Assembly: GCA_913009895.1 (NCBI GenBank)
Contig: CAJVXY010000019.1
Coordinates: 1-56,907, forward strand
Source: an uncultured Acidiferrobacteraceae bacterium
GTDB lineage: Bacteria > Pseudomonadota > Gammaproteobacteria > Acidiferrobacterales > SZUA-150
DNA length: 56,907 nt
Reading direction: 5' to 3'
Part shown: in pieces, positions 8,738-17,928 of the stretch
Layout: each line of letters starts with the position of its first letter
How positions within the stretch are numbered: position 1 is the first letter of the stretch
Translations under genes and position numbers: made by a program
Notes under the pieces: model-generated
What the model saw: the letters and a program-made list of their open reading frames with translations, nothing else
Told to the model about the DNA's origin: nothing
Database searches by the model: none

Positions 8738-9895
8738 ATGAATAGAGCTAAACAATTTTTTTCGTTCTATCTGTCAGCCTGTCTGATTGCTGTCAGCACC
8801 CTGATTTTTGTTGTCTCTGAAAGTTATGCTGCTGTGCTGCCGGAAGACAGGGCTGATGTGATGTTCCATTCTTACCAGGGTGATGGCCTAACAGTAAATG
8901 GTCCGGCGCTGCTCATTAGAAAGAGTTTTGCTGATACAGTTTCTGTACGAGCAAATTATTATGTAGATAATATTACTTCTGCATCAATCGATGTGGTTAC
9001 GACAGCCAGCGAATATAAAGAATTCCGCGAAGAATTCTCAACCGGTGTCGATTACCTTTATGAAAGCACGCTCTTTAATATTGGATTCACCAAGAGTGAT
9101 GAGAATGATTACAATGCCAGCACTTTTAACTTTGGACTTGCGCAAGAGGTATTTGGTGGCCTGACCACAGTCAGCATGGGTTATGCCCATGGGCAGGATA
9201 TTATTACCATGGTAACCGACTTGACCTTTGAGGAGGAAGTTGCCCGGGATCAGTTTACGCTTGGGGTCAGCCAGGTCTTGACCAAGGATTTTATTATTAG
9301 TGGTTCTTACGAAGCTATATCTGACCAGGGTTTTTTAAATAATCCTTACCGTGGTGCCAGGATCGATGGCGGTAACCCACTCACAATTAATTCCGCAATC
9401 GTACCCGAGGTATATCCGGAAACTCGCAGGAGTCATGCATTTTCCATTACTGGGAAACATTACTTGCCAATACAAGGGGTTGTTTCCGGAAGTGTTCGAT
9501 ATTTTACAGATACCTGGGGCATAAGAGCACAAAATTTTGAGCTGGGGTATAGCCAGTACCTGGGATCCCGGTCCTGGGTAATAGATACACATGTTAGATA
9601 TTATACCCAGGGAAAAGCAACGTTTTATCAGGATTCATTTGCTACCGTCCAAAGATATATGGCCAGGGATAAGGAGCTAAGTACTTTTAATAGTTATGGG
9701 GCGGGCGCTTCTGTTTCTTATAAATTTCTGGAAGACTGGTATTTTCTTGACAAGAGTTCAGTAAACTTTAGCGTCGAATTCTTACAATTTAATTATGACG
9801 ATTTTACAGATTTAAGGGTTAGTAAAAGCACCTACCTGGAACCATTTTCATTTAATGCAGTTGTTATGCAAACATTTTTATCACTTTGGTACTAG
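8738..9895 (+). CDS. DUF3570 family outer-membrane protein
   Basis: A 385-residue exported protein of the DUF3570 family. The ATG at 8738 lies four bases after the DUF4266 stop and gives a signal peptide ending ESYAA. The family core follows immediately: LPEDRADVMFHSYQGDG, then ANYYVDNITSASIDVVTTAS. The remainder is rich in alternating strands (GVDYLYESTLFNIGFTKS, GAGASVSYKFLEDWYF) and ends with QTFLSLWY, as expected of a large outer-membrane barrel. With DUF4266 and TlpA it forms the conserved trio. An outer-membrane transport or electron-transfer role is inferred from the ExbB/ExbD/TonB genes downstream. Confidence 0.88.
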   Translation: MNRAKQFFSFYLSACLIAVSTLIFVVSESYAAVLPEDRADVMFHSYQGDGLTVNGPALLIRKSFADTVSVRANYYVDNITSASIDVVTTASEYKEFREEFSTGVDYLYESTLFNIGFTKSDENDYNASTFNFGLAQEVFGGLTTVSMGYAHGQDIITMVTDLTFEEEVARDQFTLGVSQVLTKDFIISGSYEAISDQGFLNNPYRGARIDGGNPLTINSAIVPEVYPETRRSHAFSITGKHYLPIQGVVSGSVRYFTDTWGIRAQNFELGYSQYLGSRSWVIDTHVRYYTQGKATFYQDSFATVQRYMARDKELSTFNSYGAGASVSYKFLEDWYFLDKSSVNFSVEFLQFNYDDFTDLRVSKSTYLEPFSFNAVVMQTFLSLWY

Positions 9896-9979
9896 GGCGC
9901 AGGTTTCTTGCAGGGATTTATAACTTAATATGTATTTTTATTCGCAAGCAGTACATGGCGGCAAACAAGGAAAATCGAT

Positions 9980-10510
9980 ATGAAAAAATTTATAATCGCA
10001 GTAATCATTCTTGTTTCAGGTATTTCTTTATATTCGTTTGCCCAGGCAGCGAAAAATTCTGAATTCAAAAGTCTCGATTCAAGGGTGCAAAACCTGAAGC
10101 ACGAAGTTTTACAGCTCAACCAGGAATTATTTACATTAGAAGAAGAGCTGCTCTTTCCTGCCAATACCCAGGTAGCAGTATTTTTATCACTGGATGTTGG
10201 AAAATTCTTCAAACTGGATTCAGTACAACTTAAGATTGACAAAAAGGTTGTCACAAATTACCTGTATACGAAGCGTGAGATTGAATCTCTGGAAAAAGGC
10301 GGCGTCCAAAGATTGTATGTTGGGAATTTTCGTACAGGCAAACACGAGTTAGTCGCATTCGTACGCGGCAAGGGGCCAAAGGGTCGTGATTATCGTCTGG
10401 GTACCAATATAATGTTTAACAAAAAAGCAGATCCAAAATATATTGAATTAAGAATACTCGATGTTCAGGGAAAAAAACAGCCAAAGTTTGATGTAAAGGT
10501 TTGGCAATAA
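9980..10510 (+). CDS. Exported coiled-coil protein of unknown function
   Basis: The product has 176 residues with a signal peptide (about 1-23, ending FAQA). A short predicted coiled coil follows (DSRVQNLKHEVLQLNQELFT, residues of about 31-55). A beta-rich C-terminal domain contains VAVFLSLDVGKFFKLDSVQ and TGKHELVAFVRGKG, which looks immunoglobulin-like. Lys-rich stretches are frequent. I do not recognise a named family. It lies 24 bases before the first TPR gene, so it is probably an assembly or linker part of the same envelope system. Confidence 0.7.
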   Translation: MKKFIIAVIILVSGISLYSFAQAAKNSEFKSLDSRVQNLKHEVLQLNQELFTLEEELLFPANTQVAVFLSLDVGKFFKLDSVQLKIDKKVVTNYLYTKREIESLEKGGVQRLYVGNFRTGKHELVAFVRGKGPKGRDYRLGTNIMFNKKADPKYIELRILDVQGKKQPKFDVKVWQ

Positions 10511-10534
10511 TTTATGGATGAAAGGTAATCAATT

Positions 10535-12415
10535 ATGAATACCAGAATGATTTTTAAAGCATGTATACCAGTACAAATGCTGCTTATTCTTCTCGCGGGG
10601 ATGACGGTTACCATCAGTGCCCAGGCAAAAGATAATGATCATGAGTGGCGCATTACAAAGGATCCATTTTATGGTGATGCCCTTTTCTATTATTCAAATC
10701 AACAATACTTCTCTGCAATTACCAGGATTCTGGCTGGCAGACGTATGGGCAGGCTGGGCGATCACAAGGATGAGGCCGAACTTTTGCTAGGCGGTATGTA
10801 TTTGTCTTATGGCATGCACAACAAGGCAACGACAACGTTTGACCGCCTGCTGAATAAAAAAACGGTTCAGCCAAAAATTCGGGACCGCGCACTATTTTAT
10901 CTTGGCAAAATCAGGTACCAGCGTGGTTATACAGACGAGGCTGAAGTATCACTGCAATCCGTCGGTAAAGCCTTGCCTGCTAACCTTCAGGAAGAACACG
11001 CCGTTATCCTGGCAAATATTTTAATGTCAAAAGGCGATTATAAAAAAGCAGTCAAAATTCTTGAAGATATAGATAATGAAACGGCCTGGTCTGTCTATGG
11101 TAAGTACAACATGGGCATCGCCCTGATTCGTCTTGGGCAGCAAAAACGCGGAATAGCGTTACTGGAATCTGTTGGTGATATGAAGGCAAAAACTGAAGAA
11201 ATGAGATCCCTGCGAGACAAGGCCAACACCGCATTGGGATATAACTTCCTCAAAGAAGATAAACCCGATAAAGCCCTGACTTTTTTAAATGACGTGCGCC
11301 TTGACGGGTTGTTAGCGAATAAAGCATTACTTGGAACGGGCTGGGCGTATTCCTCCCGGAAGGAATACAAAAAAGCACTTGTATACTGGAACGAGTTACA
11401 AAAAAGAGACGTAATTGATTCAGCAGTCCAGGAATCTTTGCTGGCCGTACCCTACTCGTTGGCCAGTCTGGGAGCAGGGGAGCAGGCCAAGAAACATTAT
11501 CGCGAAGCAATTGCAATATATGAAGCAGAGCAACAGCGTCTGAACTACTCAATGCAGGCAATCAGGTCAGGGAAGTTAATAAAAAATATCCGTGAGCTGG
11601 ATGCCAGTAATGAAAAAGGCTGGTTCTATGCATTAAATAGTTTGCCAAAATCATCAGAAAGTCGATATTTAATCAATCTGATGAGTGGTCACGCTTTCCA
11701 GGAGGCACTAAAAAATTATCGCGATGTTCGTTTTTTACAGCAATATCTAAAGAAACAGGACAAGAATTTATCAGCCTATGACTGGATGGTTGCTGCCAGG
11801 AGGGACGGTTATGAATCCCGTCTGCCCCATCTGTTAAGGAATTTTAATAAACTGGAAAGCGGTTCTATCCAGAAACGACGCAATATCATGGCGAAGGAAA
11901 TTAAACGCATTGAAAAGAACAAAGATATATGGGCGTTAGCCAATGAAAAAGAGCAAGCGCTAATTAAAAAAATAAACGCACTAAATAAAAAAATTAATAA
12001 TGCCAGTAAAGCAGATAATGTCGATGATTTAAAAAATAAGATGAGAATATTGAAAGGTACGCTTGCCTGGAGACTGGAAACCCAGTTTGTAAAAAGATTG
12101 TGGAGTGTAAAAGCAAGTCTCAAAGAGCTGGACAAAGCCATCGCTGAATCAGAACGCGCCAAAACAGTGGTAAAAAAAGCTAAAAAACAGGCGCCAGCGA
12201 CATTTGACGGCTATAATTCAAGGCTCAGGAGATATAAACAGGCTATTGGTCAGTTGCGCGCAAGATCATCTACCCTCGCGGATGCACAGGCGAAATATAT
12301 AGAGAGTCTGGCCATCAGGGGATTACAAAAACAACAACAGCGACTTGGTACTTATTTAACCCAGGCAAGATTCGGTATTGTCCAGATTCTTGATAAAGAT
12401 ATTCAGAAACAATGA
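10535..12415 (+). CDS. Exported TPR protein
   Basis: A 626-residue protein with an N-terminal signal (about residues 1-32, ending AQAK). Residues of roughly 50-330 are helical TPR-like repeats (KDEAELLLGGMYLSYGMHNK, LFYLGKIRYQRGYTDEAEVS, GDYKKAVKILEDI). Residues of about 440-530 are Lys/Glu-rich and probably form a coiled coil. It has a ribosome binding site (AAAGG) and sits 17 bases before the next TPR lipoprotein. Large periplasmic TPR proteins accompany some ExbB/ExbD/TonB-like systems and probably act as scaffolds. No enzymatic motif was seen. Confidence 0.8.
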   Translation: MNTRMIFKACIPVQMLLILLAGMTVTISAQAKDNDHEWRITKDPFYGDALFYYSNQQYFSAITRILAGRRMGRLGDHKDEAELLLGGMYLSYGMHNKATTTFDRLLNKKTVQPKIRDRALFYLGKIRYQRGYTDEAEVSLQSVGKALPANLQEEHAVILANILMSKGDYKKAVKILEDIDNETAWSVYGKYNMGIALIRLGQQKRGIALLESVGDMKAKTEEMRSLRDKANTALGYNFLKEDKPDKALTFLNDVRLDGLLANKALLGTGWAYSSRKEYKKALVYWNELQKRDVIDSAVQESLLAVPYSLASLGAGEQAKKHYREAIAIYEAEQQRLNYSMQAIRSGKLIKNIRELDASNEKGWFYALNSLPKSSESRYLINLMSGHAFQEALKNYRDVRFLQQYLKKQDKNLSAYDWMVAARRDGYESRLPHLLRNFNKLESGSIQKRRNIMAKEIKRIEKNKDIWALANEKEQALIKKINALNKKINNASKADNVDDLKNKMRILKGTLAWRLETQFVKRLWSVKASLKELDKAIAESERAKTVVKKAKKQAPATFDGYNSRLRRYKQAIGQLRARSSTLADAQAKYIESLAIRGLQKQQQRLGTYLTQARFGIVQILDKDIQKQ

Positions 12416-12432
12416 TAATGCGGTGCCACTAG

Positions 12433-15288
12433 ATGTTATTACGAATAATTTTAATTGCTGGGGTAATATTTATATCAGGTTGTGCATCACAATCTGGCAA
12501 GACAGGTGAATCCGGAACAATTGCAAGTCTGGAAGGACGAACAGTTGATATTAAGGTAGATTCAAAAAAAGCAGTCTCGCGCGATAAAGCCATAGATAGC
12601 TACCGCAAATTTCTCGCCAAACAACCAGATTACCCATTAAGGGCCGAGGCCATGAGGCGCCTGGCTGATCTTGAAATCGAAGCCCGAGACGATGATTTTG
12701 CCGATACCGCGCACAAGAAAAAGGTAAAAAAAGAAGCAGGCAAAGCGAGAGCGCTTGATGATGGGGTCGCCAAACCAGCAAGCTATAAAAGTGCAATCAG
12801 GTTATACACCGGACTATTAAAGGCATACCCTTACTATCCTGGAAATGATCGCGTCTTATACCAGTTGGCCAAGGCCTATGAGCAGGCAGGCCAGCCCCGT
12901 AACGCACTAAAAACACTGACAAAACTTGTCACGAAATACCCCAATACCCAGTTCCTTGATGAGGCCCAGTTTCGTCGCGGTGAATTATTTTTTGTTAGAA
13001 AAAAATACCGACAGGCAGAAATTGCTTATCTCGCAGTTGTCCAGTTTGGGTCAGGATCATTCTTTTATGAACGTGCCTTGTTTATGAGTGGTTGGTCTCA
13101 ATTTAAACAAGCCAATTATAAGGCAACTGTTAAAACATTCTCGGACGTACTCGACAGAAAACTGGCTGGTAAAACCTACGTTAATGTGCAGGATGCAATC
13201 AGATCCATGTCCAGGGGTGACCGCGAAATGCTTGATGACAGCATGCGGGTGATGACCCTGAGCTTCAGTTATATCAATGGTGCTGAAGCCATGGCCGATC
13301 ATTATAGCAAAATAGGCAACCGTGCTTACGAGTATATGATGTATCAAAAACTTGCTGAACTTTATCTCAAGCAGGAACGTGTCAGGGATGCGGCGCAAAC
13401 CTATGCAGCGTTTGTCAAACGTTATCCCAACCATGAACAAGCACCAAATTCATATCTGAAAATGATTAAGGCATACCAGCAAGGCAGGTTTGCTACCAGG
13501 GTGCTGGAGACCAAAGAACAATTTGTTTCACTTTTTGGCGTCCAGAGTAATTACTGGAATAATACGGATGACGCAGGCCGGGCCAGATTACGACCCTATG
13601 TACAGAAACATTTGAAAGATTTGGCCAGCTACCATCACCACCAGGCCCAGAAGAAACGCAGTCGACAACATTATGCCAAAGCCGCACATTGGTATCGCAT
13701 CCGTATTGAATCTTTCCCGAACGATAAAGGTACTGCCGGTATTAATTTTTTACTGGCGGAATCTTTGTATGAAAGCGGCCAATACCTGGCGGCGGTTACA
13801 GAATATAAGAAAACGGCCTATGAGTATCCTCGACATAAACGTAGCCGTGAAGCTGGTTATGCAGTTTTGCTGGCATATAAAAAACAGGAAGCACTGATAA
13901 AATCTACTAGTGATCGATTGTCAATTAAACAGAGATTTGTCGATAGCTCGATTCAATACGCAGATACATTTCCCGAAAGCAACAAGGTGGCCAGTGTTTT
14001 AACAAAAGCAACCGAAGAGTTGTTTGCCATGCGTAACCCGGATAGGGCGATCGAACTTGCCAATCGTGTTGTCACCAGGAAACCAAGATCTCCTGCCAAA
14101 TACAGAAAAGTTGCCTGGACGGTTATTGCCCATGCAAGTTTCGAGCGAGGAGATTTCGAACGGGCTGAAAAAGGTTATCGACAAGTATTACGCCTTACCA
14201 GAAAAAATGATAAAAAACGACCTGAAATGATGACACGCCTGGCCTCATCTATATATAAACAGGGCGAACAGCAGCGGTCCATGGGTAATACACGGGTTGC
14301 AGTTGGCCACTTTCTCCGGGTTGGTAAAGTTGCGCCCTCATCAGCTATTCGTGCGACGGCGGACTTTGATGCTGCTGCCGGTTTGGTAAAACTTAAAGCC
14401 TGGAAAGAAGCTGCTGTTGTCCTGGACTCATTTCAGCGCCGCTACCCGAATCATAAACTACAGGGCCAGGTGGTAGAAAAACTGGCATCTATATACATGG
14501 AAACCGGACAGTCCAGTCGCGCGGCAGCGCAATTTGCAGCCCTTGCCGTTAGCTCCAGTAATCCAGATGTGCGACGGGAAGCCAGTCTGCAGTCTGCAGA
14601 GTTATACAAAAAATCAGGCAAAAACAGCAAAGCAATCAAGGCCTATAAAGAATATGTTAAGAAATATCCCAGCCCGTTTGAACCAGCCGTTGAGGCGCGC
14701 CAGGCACTTGCCGAGCTTTATCGAAAACAACGGGATGCAAAGAATTATGCCTACTGGTTGAGAGAAGTAATACGAGCCGATAGTGCCGGTCGAAATGCCA
14801 GGACAGATCGCACCAAATTCCTGGCGGCGACTGCAACCTTTACTTTGTCTGAGCCCTATTACAAGGCCTTTGTCCAGATAAAGCTGGTTAGGCCACTTAA
14901 AAAGAGCCTGGCTAAAAAGAAACAACGCATGGAGGAGGCCATCAAGGCATATTCCAGGGCCGCCGATTATGGTGTCGCTGATGTCGCAACTGCCGCCACG
15001 TATCGAATTGCCATGATATATCAAACACTAAGCATTGATTTAATAAAATCACAGCGACCCAAAGGCTTGACCAAGGATGAAATTGAGCAATATGATGTCC
15101 TCCTGGAAGAACAGGCTTTTCCATTTGAAGAAAAGGCATTTGAGCTTCACGAAAACAATACAAAACGTGCTGCTTCCGGCATTTATGATATATGGATCAA
15201 GCGAAGTTACGCCAGCTTGCGAAAACTTCGCCCAATCCAGTATGCTAAATCAGAGAAAACAGTGAGGGCGTTCAATGACATTCACTAG
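12433..15288 (+). CDS. Large TPR lipoprotein
   Basis: The 951-residue product starts with a lipobox signal (ISGCAS, Cys17). Nearly the whole mature protein consists of TPR-like helical pairs, for example LYQLAKAYEQAGQPRNALKT, FRRGELFFVRKKYRQAEIAY, FLLAESLYESGQYLAAVTEY and GWSQFKQANYKATVKTF. It is very rich in Lys and Arg. Proteins of this shape often bridge inner- and outer-membrane parts of a system. Its last 14 bases overlap the next gene, which shows translational coupling. The partners and cargo are unknown. Confidence 0.82.
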   Translation: MLLRIILIAGVIFISGCASQSGKTGESGTIASLEGRTVDIKVDSKKAVSRDKAIDSYRKFLAKQPDYPLRAEAMRRLADLEIEARDDDFADTAHKKKVKKEAGKARALDDGVAKPASYKSAIRLYTGLLKAYPYYPGNDRVLYQLAKAYEQAGQPRNALKTLTKLVTKYPNTQFLDEAQFRRGELFFVRKKYRQAEIAYLAVVQFGSGSFFYERALFMSGWSQFKQANYKATVKTFSDVLDRKLAGKTYVNVQDAIRSMSRGDREMLDDSMRVMTLSFSYINGAEAMADHYSKIGNRAYEYMMYQKLAELYLKQERVRDAAQTYAAFVKRYPNHEQAPNSYLKMIKAYQQGRFATRVLETKEQFVSLFGVQSNYWNNTDDAGRARLRPYVQKHLKDLASYHHHQAQKKRSRQHYAKAAHWYRIRIESFPNDKGTAGINFLLAESLYESGQYLAAVTEYKKTAYEYPRHKRSREAGYAVLLAYKKQEALIKSTSDRLSIKQRFVDSSIQYADTFPESNKVASVLTKATEELFAMRNPDRAIELANRVVTRKPRSPAKYRKVAWTVIAHASFERGDFERAEKGYRQVLRLTRKNDKKRPEMMTRLASSIYKQGEQQRSMGNTRVAVGHFLRVGKVAPSSAIRATADFDAAAGLVKLKAWKEAAVVLDSFQRRYPNHKLQGQVVEKLASIYMETGQSSRAAAQFAALAVSSSNPDVRREASLQSAELYKKSGKNSKAIKAYKEYVKKYPSPFEPAVEARQALAELYRKQRDAKNYAYWLREVIRADSAGRNARTDRTKFLAATATFTLSEPYYKAFVQIKLVRPLKKSLAKKKQRMEEAIKAYSRAADYGVADVATAATYRIAMIYQTLSIDLIKSQRPKGLTKDEIEQYDVLLEEQAFPFEEKAFELHENNTKRAASGIYDIWIKRSYASLRKLRPIQYAKSEKTVRAFNDIH

Positions 15289-15877
15289 AGTTTTTTCAAT
15301 TACTGCAATCGTATCGGTGTTGTTTTTGGCGGGTTGTGCCAGCACTGGCAAGAGTTCAGGTTACACTGCGCCAAAGGGACCAGTGAGTACTGCCGCCCAA
15401 TCGCAGTACAAAAGTGCATTAGCGACCATGAAAAGAAGGGATTACTCATCTGCCCTGAGAAAATTTCAGACCTTGTCAGTAAAATATCCCAAATTTGCAG
15501 GACCGAAGGCCAACATCGCTATAATTTATACTCGCAAAGGCAAGTACAAAAAAGCTGAGGCTGCATTCATGGAGGCACTCTCGATTAATTCTGCAAACCC
15601 GGGGATTTATAACGAGCTCGGCGTGCTTTACAGGCGCACCGGCAAGTTTAAAGAGTCTGCCGCAGCCTACGAAAAAGCGCTCGCTATTGACTCTGAATTT
15701 GCCTTTGCACACCTGAACCTGGGTATTCTTTATGATATTTACTTGCGCAGAAACAACAAGGCGCTCAAGCACTACAACAGGTACCAGGCACTTGTAAAGA
15801 ACGATAAGTTAGTACACAAATGGATCGTTGATCTTAAATTGAGGATAAAGCGAAATGAAAGAGTTGCCCAACGCTAA
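15275..15877 (+). CDS. TPR lipoprotein, PilF-like in shape
   Basis: A 200-residue lipoprotein (lipobox LAGCAS, Cys21) with about three canonical TPRs: residues of about 80-150 include NIAIIYTRKGKYKKAEAAFM, YNELGVLYRRTGKFKESAAA and HLNLGILYDIYLRRNNKALK. Size and layout resemble PilF/PilW-type pilotin lipoproteins, but the neighbours are not type IV pilus genes, so a chaperone or pilotin role in this envelope system is inferred only by analogy. It overlaps the upstream gene by 14 bases and the downstream gene by 23. Confidence 0.83.
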   Translation: MTFTRVFSITAIVSVLFLAGCASTGKSSGYTAPKGPVSTAAQSQYKSALATMKRRDYSSALRKFQTLSVKYPKFAGPKANIAIIYTRKGKYKKAEAAFMEALSINSANPGIYNELGVLYRRTGKFKESAAAYEKALAIDSEFAFAHLNLGILYDIYLRRNNKALKHYNRYQALVKNDKLVHKWIVDLKLRIKRNERVAQR

Positions 15878-16154
15878 CAGAAATATCTTGAACAGGTTAT
15901 TATTGCCGGCTATTTTATTGCTTGGCACTGTTTCCGTACTGCATGCCGAAGACAGGGTAAACCTGGAAGGCACATCAATTACGGGTAACAGGGAGTTACC
16001 CAAAGTTCTTTACATAGTACCATGGAAAAGGGCACCGGTTGGCGATCTGGTCGGCAGACCAGTAGAAAGTTTACTGGATGAAGTCCTGTCGCCACTGGAT
16101 CGAGATGTATTTAAAAGGCAAGTTGAGTATCACAAGGCATTAAGCAAAAAATAA
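15855..16154 (+). CDS. Small secreted protein of unknown function
   Basis: The 99-residue product has a signal peptide (about residues 1-31, ending VLHAE). The mature sequence begins DRVNLEGTSITGNRELPKVL and carries IVPWKRAPVGDLVGRP. I do not recognise a family. The start at 15855 lies inside the end of the TPR gene and has its own ribosome binding site (GAGGA at 15841-15845, spacing 9), which makes it a coupled operon member. The ELPKVLYIVPWK segment recalls short conserved periplasmic partners found before ExbB genes, but the function is not known. Confidence 0.7.
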   Translation: MKELPNANRNILNRLLLPAILLLGTVSVLHAEDRVNLEGTSITGNRELPKVLYIVPWKRAPVGDLVGRPVESLLDEVLSPLDRDVFKRQVEYHKALSKK

Positions 16155-16157
16155 ATT

Positions 16158-16235
16158 AGGCTGGCATTAAATCGTTTTTATTAATTTAGTTTAGTTTATT
16201 TTAGTTTTTTTTATTTTATTAATTTATTTTAGTTG
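16158..16235. repeat. Low-complexity TTTAG/TTTAT tract before exbB
   Basis: This AT-only stretch is built from TTTAG and TTTAT units in the 114-base gap between the small secreted protein and the ExbB gene. It divides the operon into an upstream part and the motor genes. It could be a promoter-like or replication-slippage-prone spacer. A GAGGAG ribosome binding site follows at 16256-16261, seven bases before the exbB ATG. No terminator hairpin was seen. Confidence 0.5.
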
Positions 16236-16268
16236 TAATGACGTCCGGATGAGTCGAGGAGTCCGATT

Positions 16269-16901
16269 ATGGAATTTTATGCATCAGTTGTGAGATTTTT
16301 TCAGGAAGGCGGGGTATTCATGTATCCCATTATGATAGTTTTTGGAATTGGCATTATTATCGCAGTAGAGCGATATTTGTATCTTACTGTCGCCAGGACC
16401 AGTAGTCGTCGCATGTGGAATGATCTCATGCCATTAATTCAAAAAGGAAAACTGCCACAGGCAATGGCGATGACCTCAAAATCAAAGTCAGCAATGGCAA
16501 AGATTCTGAATTACGGTATTGCCCGTGCCACGACAGCACGCCATCGCGATGATATTGAGACCGCCATGGAAGAAGGTCTTATGGAGGTGATACCGCGTCT
16601 TGAGAAGCGAACCCATTACCTGGCGACCTATGCCAACCTGGCAACGCTCCTGGGTTTATTGGGCACAATTATGGGCCTGATTAACGCGTTTACGGCAGTA
16701 TCCAATGCCAACCCGGCAGATAAAGCCGATTTATTGTCAGCCAGTATTTCGGTGGCAATGAATACCACCGCGTTTGGGCTGATGGCGGCGATTCCCTTGT
16801 TACTTATATACACAGTATTGCAGGCCAAAACGACCGAATTGGTGGATAGCCTGGAAATGGCCGCTGTGCGCCTGCTGAATTCCATGAATATCAAGGTATA
16901 G
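16269..16901 (+). CDS. exbB: MotA/TolQ/ExbB proton channel protein
   Basis: This inner-membrane subunit of a proton-driven motor has 210 residues and three membrane segments: about 17-37 (MYPIMIVFGIGIIIAVERYL), about 118-140 (ANLATLLGLLGTIMGLINAF) and about 158-180. The signature of the family, LGTIMGLINAF and MNTTAFGLMAAIP, is intact and includes the conserved Thr residues facing the ExbD helix. It is followed by two ExbD genes and a TonB-like gene, giving a complete energising complex. The system is not the housekeeping Tol-Pal complex, since tolA, tolB and pal are absent. Confidence 0.93.
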   Translation: MEFYASVVRFFQEGGVFMYPIMIVFGIGIIIAVERYLYLTVARTSSRRMWNDLMPLIQKGKLPQAMAMTSKSKSAMAKILNYGIARATTARHRDDIETAMEEGLMEVIPRLEKRTHYLATYANLATLLGLLGTIMGLINAFTAVSNANPADKADLLSASISVAMNTTAFGLMAAIPLLLIYTVLQAKTTELVDSLEMAAVRLLNSMNIKV

Positions 16902-16915
16902 GGTTGTAGCAAAAC

Positions 16916-17431
16916 ATGCGTAAGCGTTTCAGAAAGCAGAATACAGAACCAGCTGAGCTGAATATTACGGCCTTCATGAACTTGATGGTCGTGCTGGTGC
17001 CGTTCCTGTTGATTACAGCGGTATTTTCGCGGGTGGCTGTTCTGGACTTGAATTTACCCACGCCGTCAAAAGCCAGTAGTGCCAAGCAGAAAAAACAAAA
17101 ACTGCAATTGGAAATCAGAATCTATAAGAACAGAATTGATATTACCAATGGCAGTCGCGGCATAATTAAAAGAATAAAAAATACTAAAGAGGGTTATAAC
17201 TACAATCAATTATCCAAGATTTTACAACTAATCAAGATACAGTACCCAAAGAAAAAGGATGCCATGATTCTCGCCAGGTCTGATACTTCATACGAAACCC
17301 TGGTTCATGTGATGGATAGGGTACGGGTTGCGACTGTAATTCAGTATGGCGCTGCAGAAAGAGCAGAATTATTTACCGACATTTCGATTGGTGACGTACC
17401 TGGACAAAGCAGGGGCAGGCGAAAAAGATGA
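16916..17431 (+). CDS. ExbD-like protein lacking the proton-carrying Asp
   Basis: The 171-residue product has ExbD topology: a short basic N-terminus, one membrane helix (about 17-40, NITAFMNLMVVLVPFLLITA) and a periplasmic domain. In E. coli ExbD and in TolR the helix contains an essential Asp (FID pattern). Here the aligned residue is Asn22 (FMN, codon at 16979-16981). The helix therefore probably cannot relay protons, and the second ExbD must do so. It starts 15 bases after exbB and overlaps the next exbD by four bases (ATGA), so the two are made together. Confidence 0.88.
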   Translation: MRKRFRKQNTEPAELNITAFMNLMVVLVPFLLITAVFSRVAVLDLNLPTPSKASSAKQKKQKLQLEIRIYKNRIDITNGSRGIIKRIKNTKEGYNYNQLSKILQLIKIQYPKKKDAMILARSDTSYETLVHVMDRVRVATVIQYGAAERAELFTDISIGDVPGQSRGRRKR

Positions 17432-17928
17432 AAATGTCACGACGAGCAAGACGCATGGAGCGTCACCATAAGAGAAAAAAAGCCTTTACGGGTTTTAACA
17501 TGGTTTCTTTAATGGATATTTTTACCATACTGGTGTTCTTTTTATTAGTGAATTCATCAGACGTACAAACTCTGCCAAACACCAAGTCGGTAAAATTACC
17601 CGAATCAATCGCAGAAAAACTTCCCAAAGAAACTATTGTCGTGGTTGTCAGCAATAAAGATATTATCGTCCAGGGTCGTAGGGTGGTGTCTATTGCAAGT
17701 ATAAAACGGAGCAATTCGTTGATTATCGGCCCACTGAAGAAAGAACTGGATATTCATGCACGACATGCCATGGCAAAAAGAAAAAGTATCAAACCTTTTA
17801 ATGGCGAGATAACTATTATGGGCGACAAGAATATCCCGTTCTTGTTACTTAAAAAAATTATGGTGACCAGTGCCCAGGCGCGCTATGGACGCATTTCTCT
17901 GGCCGTGATGCAAAAGGCAGGTTCGTAA
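17428..17928 (+). CDS. exbD: ExbD/TolR family biopolymer transport protein
   Basis: A 166-residue ExbD paralogue with a very basic N-terminus (residues 1-18), a single membrane helix (about 24-42, NMVSLMDIFTILVFFLLVN) and a periplasmic domain. The key Asp is present (Asp30, in LMD), unlike in the preceding ExbD. It can thus be the proton-conducting partner of ExbB. Start and stop are tightly coupled: ATGA overlap with the first exbD, and its TAA directly abuts the ATG of the TonB-like gene. Confidence 0.9.
   Translation: MKMSRRARRMERHHKRKKAFTGFNMVSLMDIFTILVFFLLVNSSDVQTLPNTKSVKLPESIAEKLPKETIVVVVSNKDIIVQGRRVVSIASIKRSNSLIIGPLKKELDIHARHAMAKRKSIKPFNGEITIMGDKNIPFLLLKKIMVTSAQARYGRISLAVMQKAGS

Noticed and set aside
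15275..15877. PilF/PilW pilotin of type IV pili
   Set aside because: The TPR layout fits, but no pilus genes are in the window and the neighbours are ExbB/ExbD/TonB-type.
16238..16268. GTCCGGATGAGTCGAGGAGTCC, which resembles a hammerhead core
   Set aside because: The GAAA strand and proper stems are missing; the GAGGAG is better read as the exbB ribosome binding site.
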